The notes under the pieces: model-generated
Told to the model about the DNA's origin: nothing
Databases searched by the model: none
Seen by the model: only the letters and a program-made list of their open reading frames with translations
Assembly: GCA_030386875.1 (NCBI GenBank)
Contig: CM059564.1
Span: forward strand, 69,769,436-69,833,435
Direction: 5' to 3'
Length of the DNA stretch: 64,000 nt
From: Morinoia aosen
Lineage: Eukaryota; Arthropoda; Malacostraca; Amphipoda; Talitridae
Position numbers and translations under genes: made by a program
Shown here: in pieces, positions 46,001 through 58,000 of the stretch
Position numbering within the stretch: position 1 is the stretch's first letter
Layout of the letters: each line of letters begins with the position of its first letter

Positions 46001-49000
46001 CTAGCGCTCTAAGTTTAATAGAAAACGACGAAATATTAAACGGCACCTCATTTAATACATCCAAGTATTCAACAGTGCTATCAATCTCCAATAATACCAA
46101 CTATAGTAGCACACACTTACCGAGCTGATTGAAGTATCGCTCTAGGTTATCACAGTCGACTTTGGTCCTGCAGAAGATGATAGCTTTGTCCACGTTGTGG
46201 GTATCGATTGCCTTGACGCAATACTCGCCCTTGAGCATTTTGACAGCCTCGCTGAGCGTCTCTGCAACACACCGGGAAACATGAGGGTGGCTGCTCCTCA
46301 AGATGTTAGGGTTTATTTGCTGGTCGCACATGAATGGCTACTCACTCGAACGTTAGGCTCCGGATATGGTGGCATGTCTGTCGTAAAACTTAAATTGTTG
46401 AATTTAAAGGCTAGAATTCTTAATGAATCTGTCATCTTGTTTAGAGACATGTGCACCTATCACATAAAAATTTATCATTTAAAGGACGCTGGAATTTTAA
46501 GCAACACACATTCTAAAATATACTCTGGCCGAAAAGAAAACATTTATCAAGAATGTTTAACGTAGGAGATGCATATAATTGAAATATTTCGTTCTAACGA
46601 AAAGATGTGAAATATCTTCGACAAAAACTAGAGAATAAAACTGAAAATCACACACATGAATGTATAAGATAACCAATGACAACAATGGTAAAGGTTTAGC
46701 TTCCCTGAAAAGTGAACTTCAGTGACCGTCTCTAATATCATCAGCGCAGCAGATTGCTTGCTCACGGTAGAACACAATGACTGAACCTAGAGTTTTTAAT
46801 CCTTTCCAAACTAATGAAACCCTCTCTATAACAGATGAAATAATATACAAAATACTAACACAATTTGATAAGAGAATGAAGATTTTAAAGAAAGAGGTAG
46901 AGATACCTGTAAAGTGCGTCTAAGAATGTGTCGACTATCATTCCTGCCGCATAAATTTTCCAGTCACGTTCACCATGATCTAGAAATTTCTCTTCAGCCA
47001 TGGCATGTGATTCTTTTACCTGTTCCTCTCTCAGAAAGTATCCACATCGGTTAGCTAAATAGGGCTGAGACACCAAGCTATGGAGTGACCTGGCCTTGCT
47101 TGCACTGCCAGATGGCCGTGAGGCCAACGCCGACCAAACCCCTGTGAGTTTACGTAGAACCTTTCTTGTGCGCCATGCTAGCACTTTCTTTCTAATGCTA
47201 TCAACGGTGCTTTTTTGTGTGAATAGATGTGGAAATCCATTTGACTTTCTCTCGTTGTAATAGAAGTTATCTTGAGGTAATCAAAGTTTATTGTGCAATC
47301 GCCTGTAGAACCGTGGACCGGTTGTGGCCTGTTTGAATGGTAACTGTCTTGCTGTATGAACGCAATGTAGCATAGTTGCATGTCGTCTGCAAACTCGTTA
47401 TTTGACTGTTGGTTCGAAAGTCGAGGTCGCCGATGTTAAGAATGCAAAGAAGCGGACTTGTAACTACTTTGTGGCACCCCTGATGTTACTTGTGTTCAGT
47501 TACAAAGATTTTCGTGAATCTGTGGTCTCTGCATGAAATAGGAGAATTAGTTTTAAATCTATCAGATTAGAGATTTACGTTATAGGTAAGTTTAAGCCTC
47601 CCTAACCGCTACAAAAAGAGCGTATCAAAGTGAGGAAGGAGGAAGGCACCATTTAGTATGGATATTAGGGAATGCGGAATCTATGCAGAATGGGCATAGA
47701 AACAGTTCATGAAACAAGATAAAAGTTGAAGAAGAAAGTAGTAGGTGCTGAAAAACAGGACAGTACTGAACCAAAAAAAAAGGTAGTCCTCAGCATAGTA
47801 AAAATTTATTTTATTTCAACAAAAAGAAGGCCTATCTAACTCTCAGCTTGGGCCCTCACAGATTTTCCCCCTGGGAGCGCCAATTCCCACAGATAAAATA
47901 GTTGTATCCCCCAAGAGGGGTTTAAATCTATCAATTAAAATTCCTCTGAATACAATGAGCTTACCACTATGGCCATAAGCTTTTTGAACATAATTTCATC
48001 AAAGCCTTCTGGAAGTTGATTCACTAAAAAGCCTCGACTTAAGAAGACAAACCATGTTAAATCAGGCCAGAGCAACTGCTGGCATGCAGTTTGAACCTGA
48101 CCTCATTAAACCAAGACACTACGACTCATAAGATCAGACCAATCCTGCTGACCTGGAGTATTGTTGCCCTTCCTAACATTGTCGCGCGCGTGCACGCCGT
48201 CGGTCTGCACGTGGGCGCGCAGGCTGCCCCACGAGGTGTCGACGCGGGGATCGATGTGCAGCACCACGTGATGCACCGTCTCAGGCACCGCATCTTCTCC
48301 TTTCAGATCTATCCAGGTGGGGAAGTGCATCAGGCGCTCCTGTAATGACACAAAAGCAACAGTGGACTCACGCTAGTCTCAACTATCATACCATGTCACG
48401 AACTAATGTTGACACAAGATTCTTAAATGTCATAAATCACTTTTATATTAGATTAGGTGAGTTAGCTCAAACCTCCCTAACTGCTACAAAGGCGTTCCAA
48501 AAAGAGGAAGGCATCATTTGGTATAGATTTAAAGGAATGCAGAATCTAGGCATGAGGTGCATAGAAACAGTAAGCTGAGACAGAAGTTTATGAAACTAGG
48601 TAAGACTGAAGAAGCAAGTAAAAGGTACTGAAAAACAGGCCAGCAGCAAACCGAAATAAAAGTCAGTCACAAAGCAAAAAACTTGTTCTATTTCAACAAA
48701 AAGAAGGCCTACATAACCTTCAGCTTGGAGACCTCATACTGTAACTTGCTAACACAAGAATAAATAAGCTTTCTTTTTTAGAATATCAGTTATAGTTTTA
48801 CAAACGATATTCATACAACTCCCACTATTGGCTATAAGAGCAGCAAAGGAAAATATTCCGCTACGAATTTTATTTGGACGTTTTACCAATACACAGAACA
48901 GCTTCATTATATTCAGCCACCGAGGGAACCCACCGCCATTCTTTTGACTTCAAAGGAGTGGAGCGTGGCACTGCACACCACCATCTGCAGCCGCTTGCCG

Positions 49001-52000
49001 TCTGGCGTGAGCTTCGGGATGCTGTGGTGGATGTTGTTGATCAGCTTCTCGTGCCCCTGTACGCGTTATACAAATACTTTGTTAATTTAATTACTTCATA
49101 CTCTACAGTAAGTTCAACTAAAAACGTCATATTAATATCTAGTTGAATAGTTGGTACAAAACACTAAGCTTCAAAGCAAAGTAGCATGAAACGCCTGATA
49201 AAACACTGACCAGTTTCATTGGACGAATAGACGAAATGGCAAAAAAGAAATGGCTCTGAGAAAAACCAATAGAAAGAATTTTCACCGACAAGTATAGTTC
49301 AATCATACAGTATAATTATGTTAGTTAGTTTAAGGTCATCATACTACAAAAAATGAACTATCTCAAAATTCGAAGAGTACACCATTTAGGACGAACAGTA
49401 AAAAACCGGGATTCTATACACAAGGTGTGTTTCCAAACAGGATACCCTGCGCATAAATGCTCCAAGCTAGGAAGAGAGAGGAAGAAAGTACAAAAAGTAG
49501 ACAGCAAAGAAGACATGAAATACTATAAAAGCAAAAAAGGTGCAAAAGTTTAAAGTCTCAAAGGTCTATCTACTCGCATAGCTGAGGTTGGCTAATATTA
49601 TCTGCTCTGTGGGTGCCAGTCCCCACAGCATAGGATACACCAACCTAAGCCATTGCTTATCTTATCCTCCCTGAGGATGTTTGGTCATAAAACAGTCCCT
49701 ATTTGAAAAAATTTAACCAGAGTTAGACATTTTAAGCATTAGACAGAATACGTTTGAATACACAGAAAGTTCAGAGAGATAATTGTTTTTAATTGATGAA
49801 TCTCAGGAGCCGAAAGTGTTCTGATATTGGAAATGTGATATCTTCCAATTCGATATCACATATACCTACCTTTCCTCTCCCATGTCAATGACGCTCTTCT
49901 TTTTCACACGGAGTTTGACACTACGCAAGTTCAACAGTTTCTGATGTACAAGAAAAAGTGCTCACTCAGTTCAACATACTCAGGTCACAGGTATTCCATA
50001 TGAGAATTGGGCATTACAACACTCACCTAAATATAGACCCAAAAACCCAACTTAAAAACCCAGAGAAGTCTGATATTCGAATATCTCACTGTATTAGAAT
50101 GACAGAAAATATATCATTTTCATTCATAATACTTCTTCACAATTCAGTTTAAAAGGTGTAACTTAACAAATAACTAAATACCAAGGAACGCTAACTCACT
50201 TTAAGAAAGATACTATTTAAAGAAATTATGAATCGTCCCTACAGTACCCATCAATTGCTGCAAGTCTTTGGGCTTTATCAACTTCAAGTCTGCTTTGTAC
50301 GCTACTGTTTGCAAAATTGAAATGGAAAATACGTTTTCAATAGAGCCTGAACTTGCTTGGTAAACCTGACGCTCCACAACCCCCTCTTTTTCAACTTTGC
50401 TACCACATTGATCGATCGTTTCTCATTCGACTCTCCCGCTATGCATCTGGATATTACTCACTGATTTGAAGCCTTGACAATAATTTTGAAAGACACAATT
50501 TTTGACGTGAATTTTTATCACGTCTATGAAACTTAAGATTTAATTAAAAAACGATATTCAGCAATATAAACAATCATATTTCGATACACACTCATTCATT
50601 CAGTACAATTTTATATCATTTTTTTTCTGATACTCCTTACATACCCTACGACCCACTGCTAAGTTCAAACAACCTCAGCCCCAACTGCTGCTCGTACAAT
50701 ACATGGAAAACTCAATAGAAATGCTCTTCAAATGTTCCATTTTTAGGCGAAATGTGCCCCTCATGTGATTTATAAAGTTCATGGCAGTTCTGCCCCTACT
50801 CTGTTGTCAGAGACAACTAGTGCCAGTCTAATAACGGTGGTTGTAGTAACCGTTATCTGAGTAAAAAATTCTTACAGTAATTAAAAAATAAGTCAACCTT
50901 TAAAAATATTTCATTATATGGAACTTCAGTTCTAACTTGACAATTTTCGAAGATGGTAAGAGGTTTCAGCAATAACTATACCTATACGCAGCAACCCCTA
51001 GCTAAAAAAAAAACGTGGGCCTCAGAATGCACAAAAACTTTCAGCTAAGATGTGTATGGGATAATTTCCTCACGCACATTCGGATACGTTACACAGACCA
51101 ACTCAACTACCAGCATTAACCATCTAATGCCAAGCTCCCCCTCACAGTCTTAACTAACGAGTATCAAGGAAGAAGCCGTACCGCCTTTAGAAGGCCGTCC
51201 GCCTCGTCGAGCACAAAGAAGCGGCAATTCTGGAGTGCAAGCTGGCCGGTGTTGATGAGCTCCTCCAGCCGGCCTGGAGTGCCGCACACCACGTCCACAC
51301 CCGCGCTCAGGGCGTTCATCTGCTCCTTGACGGGCACTCCTCCTACCACCAGCAGGGACCTCACCTTCGGGTAGTCCACATACCCACTGAACAGCTCCAG
51401 TTGCTTCAGTGTTTGCTCGGCCAGCTCGCGGGATGGCTGCACAACGTTAACGATCTTCAGAAGCCTAGCAACTTATACAGAAACATGAAGTGCTAAAGCA
51501 TCCTTACAGTGAAGAATTTGTTTGATTGTGCTTCTTATTAGGTAGGAGATACTGCGACTTCTGAGTGCTAATTTAGCATATCACTAGCACTGCCAAATAC
51601 CTTCACAGCAGTAGAAAATGACGTTATTAATCTTGAATTGTCATTAACACTTTGATCGTAAAATGTGCCATCAGTGGCCACGGAGGGAATTTTCATAACG
51701 CTGCTATAAAGGCGGATACTATGCTGGTCTTGTAGTCACAAACTCAATTTTCATGAATACTTAATTGAAGCTAAAGAAGGAACGATCCAGTTAATGTTTG
51801 CTATCTTCAAAATTGCTCACTACAATTGACTTTAAATTAGAGTTGAATAGAGAACTTCAGCTTAACCAATTGTGGTCAACGTGTATATATTGAAATGATT
51901 GCCATTTATCCATCAATGAACTAACGCACCAGAAAAAATATGACCAAAAATTAATACAAAAAATCCCCATCTCCGGGGCATCGTAGTCCCACCTCGATTA

Positions 52001-55000
52001 TGATAGCCTGGGGTGCGTTATTCTTGGGTTTGAAGGCGCCCTGGTCGGCTGTCTTTTGCAGCCCTGACGCCGTGCACTCCTTGCTTGCCTCACAGATGGC
52101 TTTGTAGCCGCCCGTCGGGGGAAACTTGAACTCCGAGTCGCCAAAATTGAATGCCATTTCAGCATTCTGAAAAATGTGTTATGCTTCTTTAACCAGAAAA
52201 TGCAACAGCTGGACCATGAGCATTTTGGAAGCAAAGAAAGGAATGTATGGTCTCAGTAATATTTTTTGGCTAGACTAAAATCCATACCACATTAAGGGCC
52301 TCATCTGTCTGTCCGCGACACTTTGAAAACATAAGATTAGGTGTATAATACAAATACAGGATAACACTCCTTTCTATTCATAGACAAATATATCAGGAAA
52401 CATGCTCTAGATTCATTTCCTCAGTGCATTTAAAAACATGAATTAATTCATATCTTTTATTGAACATCACTATACCGAATGCCGTTATTTCTAATGAGCC
52501 GCATACACTAGCATACACCAAGTTTTTTCAACTTTAGCAATCAAATGCGCTCATTTAACAACGCAAGATTAGTCAAGTTAATTTAAGCCTCCCTGCAATA
52601 TAACATCAAGTCCGAGGTACAGATAAACACTGTTGAAATACTTTGCGGCAAAAAGACGATTAATTTTACTCGTGTTTTATTGCCTCAACACGAGCACGGC
52701 TCATGAGCACAGTATTAAGGTTCAGAATGAAAGATGAAATGTGTAAACATAACTGCGCTTCAAAGGTGCTGTGAGCATTAGTTTCCAGACAACTTGCTCA
52801 CAGTAGTGCAAAACCCTGTGGTCCACATTTGGAAAAGAATTCTATGGTGTGCAGGAGGAGAAGCACGCCAACCTTGAGAACGACGGCCGGGAAGAAAGCA
52901 GTGTTCTTGAACTCGCCGCTAAGAGCGAAGGCCTGCCCCAGGTGCTGGCCTTTCTTACTGAAGCTGATGGTCATGTTGTCCAAGTCGAGGTAGCAGCCTA
53001 TCACGTCATGCAGACCAAAGCTCTCTCCATAGTCTTCAAACTGACGGCTATTTGACTTCTTGCCCGTACCTCCAAACCCAAAGCCATTCTTGCACGTTCC
53101 CAGGTCTAGCATCGCCTGCACTCGAACAATATCTTTTGAATAAGAATAGTAAAAATAAAAATAACAAGTATGGCGTAAAATAAGTTAAATATTTCATGCA
53201 TGCATACTAACACTGGCCTCAATGCTACACTTAGGCTGACATTTCATTTGATGAGTGCCATCAAAACTTCAATTTAACCCTTTCACGCCCAAGTGGACTG
53301 TACGGTCCTCTTTCAAAAATAACAATAATATATTGTATTTATTATTCAATTTGTTCACTAATGTGTCCTTTAAACTTCACTGCCGAGTGGCAGTTCCTTA
53401 CCCATCTTGATAAAAGTGACTACCTAATGCCAGTGTCTGTTTAGTGATAGTGGTTGTGATAACGGTAATATGAGTATAAAAATGTGGGCGTTAAAGGGTT
53501 AAAATTGGCTGATGACATAATTTTTTCAACCAAAACATTGCAAAAACGATTAATCCATAAAATTTAAGCGTCTTGCACACTTTTTGTTTTTAACTCCAAT
53601 GCATTTTCAATTAAATAAAACTCAGTCATTCTTCTAATCTACTTACACCACCTCATACTTTGTTCTTCACCATTTCTGAGCTCTTTCAATTCTTTCATCA
53701 CCTTTGCTATCTCATGTTAGAATATTTCGCATTATTATTCTTGACATCTTTCAATTGACACTGACCAATCAGACACCAACCTCATCAATTTCTCCTTTAG
53801 CACAGATGCAAATGTATCAACAATACAAGGCAACAATGTCTGCTTAGCTATGGGAAAGGCAAAAGAAGCCAAGAGTGGGTGTATAAATGGCGTAAGGACG
53901 ACCACAAAATGGGGAAAAATTGGTCTCACCATAACAGATATAATAATCAAGAAACATGAAAAATATTAAAGGAGAATAAAAATACAAAATTACTCCATGA
54001 TTAGGGAAAATTTTTCCACAAAACATGAGTGAAAATAATGATTAGAGTTTACTTCAAAAATTGACCAAGACAACACTAGAAACAACGATCAAGTAAGATG
54101 AGCAACAAACCTAGACAATCTACGTTTCAAAAGTGATACAAATAATCATAAGAGTAAATGAACGATTTTATTATGATTCTGCCAAAGACATGAAAATAAT
54201 GATTGGTGGAGGGGGAAAAGATTTGAAAAGTTATTCATTATGAAAAAAACGAAGAGAAAAAGGGAAAATGTAATCAAAGAGAACTCTACTGTCAATTATC
54301 ACTGTCAGCAATTACTATCAGGAAACGAAAGTGAAATAAAGTAAGTCAATATTGAAGGAAAATATAAATAGAGGAAAATTATAAAACCAATACAATAGGG
54401 AACAACAAATTATTAACTCGCAAGAAACATGAATGAAACAGTCTTCATTCGTTTTATAAGAGGGTTTAGGCATGAGACCTTGGGAAGTATTCCAAAGCGG
54501 AGTGAATGTGAGCTAAAAGGCAATTTCGAAAAATGCTCACACTTGAGCACTGTTTATTAATTGATGCACTGAACACGGTAGAGTAACTGGGCACTATTCC
54601 TTGAAACCAATATTTTCTAATTAGCTCCTCTCCAAATTTTAGAATTTAACATCGGTATGTATTACAAAATGAGTATAATTGAGAGCACTACAGTAATTTT
54701 TGTGGCTCGTATGAACCTTGAATAAGGCCCAACAAATTTGTTTTATGAATTATGCCACATAAGCTCTTTCCCATCTCGCGACGCTGGGAGTTCTTCCCAT
54801 AGATGCAATAGTTGTATTCCCCAGATAGGTTTCATGCATCTATGAAACACTGGCCTCAATCCCATACTTCTGGTTACATTTGATCAGATGACATAAAAAC
54901 CTAAACTTCTGTTAGGTTAATACATTACAAGGCCTCTTGCACACTAACACAAATTCTATAAACATAGTTTCCTTAACTAAAGTTCCTCTAAAACGATTCA

Positions 55001-58000
55001 TTCAAATCTATAACAAGTCAGTCTCTTGCGCACCTCACTACAATTACACTAAGAAATAAGTGTCGCAAATCTAAAATAAAAAATCAACATGATTCAACTT
55101 CCTCACTATTATAGCTGTAGCTAATAATTTCCAAAAATTCCCTGCCAATGCATTTCTTTAACTCCTTAAGCTGTCCTTTTGTTTCATCAGCATATCAGAC
55201 AAAATTAAGTTTAAACCACCAAAGAAGTGAAGATGCTCAACTCACATTGGCAGTCGAGAAGCCAACTCGGCAGAGCCCCTCGTCAGCAACGGTGGCTTCG
55301 AAGTAATACTTGCCAGGCGCCGTGACGCCCTTGTTCGCCCTCACACCCTGCCAGGCTTTGGGGTCCCGAGACTGGCAACGCAGACCATCAGGCGTGACGG
55401 CCAAGCCGCCATCTCGGTCCGTGAAGCTCAGCTGCCACTTCGTTGCTACAAACAAATACACAGTCATATAGTGATGTACCGATGTATCGGTATCGGTATC
55501 GGTATCGGGCAGTATCGGCCATTTTTACTGGTATCGGTATCGGTATCGGTATCGGCAAAATTCGGCCGATACTTTACCGATACTTTCCAATAATAAGTAT
55601 ATTATCATGAAAATGAAGGTCATAAATCGTAAGAGTAAAATTAAGTATCTAATCTAACAACACCCGTTGTGTGTTTACTTACATATTTATTGATATATTT
55701 GTTTGGTGTCCGCTTCTTGAGAAACAGAGGATATCTGAGTGTGCGGTATCATGGATACCGAATATCTCCGTGTAACATTGAAAGATGGCCCTTGCATGCA
55801 ATGATATGTTTGACATTTTATCAGGATAACTTCGGTTAAGGTAGGTTAGGACAGGAAAGGCTGAGTAATGTTGACGGAATTTTTTCACGGGCCACCTAGC
55901 TTAACGATGACATTGTACATAGAATTTCCACGGGTCCTGCTACTCCCTAAAAATACCCTTAGTTTATTTGTTTGGAGTCCGTTTCTTTCCTTTTTCTGTC
56001 ACGCTCATAAATGTGGCCATAATGACCGTATCTGTGATACGAGTTTCACCAGTGCGCAAGTACAATAATATTTTTTATCACGGGTACTGTTATGATAAAT
56101 ATATTTGTTAGTCATCCACGTCTGGAAAATTTGTTCAAGAAAGGTATTGAATCCCGTCATTTTTGGCAGGCCGTGCACACTAGTAATCAAATAAAGAGCC
56201 TATTCATACCTAGTACATTAGTTAGCTAACTGTTCAATTACAGCGTTTAATCAGGCCCGCTAACTGAATTTACTACTTTTAATTCCCGATGAGTCACGTA
56301 CGGTCAGTGAGTGAAAGCTATGTAGCATGAATAGTTAAGCACAGTAAAAACACAGTAGCGACATAAAATTGTTATACTTTTACAACTAAAAACCCATATA
56401 GTTGAGAAAATTTTTATTATTTAACGAATGTGACAGGCTAAAAAAAAGTAAACAAAATAAATAAAGTTGAAGGCGAATTTTAAAGTTTTTGTAAATTTAG
56501 TACAGAAGTAGCTGAAAATTCTATTTTAATTTAGCATGTAAATCGTCGTACATTACGAATCTTGCATTTTTCTTCTATTTCAAGATGTTTGAAAAATTCA
56601 CGAACGATCTTACAGATGGTTGCGTATTTGCGGATCTTTTCGGTTTTGGGGCCTCTCGAATTTTAATGTTTTCTTTTCGTCAAAATATGTATTTTTATAA
56701 AATATGTTTTTAAGTATTTATGCAAAAATATGTATTTTGGAGTGAAAAACACGAAAATGATAACCATTTTGTGGAAAAATTATTCATTAAGTGTTACTAA
56801 CCTAACCTAACCAAGAGTATAATTTCAAACACCTCACTGGCAATCATGGTGAAAACTTCGTGGACCCTGCAACAGGTGTACACACTCAAATTATTGAGAG
56901 TGTATGGCATAGTCTAAAAATGAAAAAAAACGTCAGGGAGGCACTCACCTACAAATGATGGACTCGTATCTGTGTGAATTTGCGTGGCGAAAACATACCT
57001 AGAACCCGCAGTATTTTCATAAAATATTAATGGGTATAAGCAAATTTCAGGCTTAATAAATAATTTTTCCACAAAATGGTTATCATTTTCGTGTTTTTCA
57101 CACCAAAATACATGCTATGGGGAAAAGAAAATATTAAAATTCGATAGGCCCCACACCGAAAAGAGCCGTGTTTGCTTCTGCACACTGTGTGTGTTGGTAC
57201 ATACGTACACTACTTGCGTTCACGCTGCTATTTCTGAGACTAAATGCTACATTATATTACTAGTTTATGCCTGCAAATGGAGAAATATATGATTTTTAAT
57301 TAATTTAGTCGGATAATAACTTCAGTTGGCTGATAAAGATTGCTAAACAGTGAATACTTGTTTATTCATACATGCTGATAACGGTATCATACAAAATAAA
57401 GCGGAAAGATGACGCAATCGAAAAACTTTGTGCGGGAAACGAATCAAACGATTAAGTTAACATAGCAAGAGCAGTTTTATCATTCCTTCTAATCGAAAAC
57501 TTTATCGTCAATATTGTTATATTATTAAATATATTAGTAAATAATTTTATTATAACACCCATGTCGGGCTTATAATGATTTTATTTAAATATTTGTGTGC
57601 ACAGCCCATCAAAAATGATGGGATTCAATACCTTTCTTGAACAAATTTTCCAGATGTGAATGAATTAAATTATTCTTTTACTTGTGCACTGGTGATCCTC
57701 GTATCACAGATACGGTCATTATAACTATCCTTATGAGTGTGACAAAAATGGAAGAAGCGGACTCCAAACAAATAAGCCAAGGGTGTTTTTAGGTAGTAGC
57801 AGGACCCATGGAAATTCCACGGACAATGTCATCATTAAGATAGGTGGACCCGTGAAAAATATGTCAACATTACCTAACCAATGCTCGCCAAACCTATCCT
57901 GATAAAATGTCAAAACATTTCAATGCATGCAGAAGCCATCATTCAATGTTTCACTGAGATATTCGGTATCCATGATACCGCACACTCAGACATCCTGTGT

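Noticed and set aside
46885-47184. Novel gene in a DDX1 intron
   Set aside because: Open for 99 codons but with no splice context, no family motif and no conserved pattern; probably chance or a decayed repeat.
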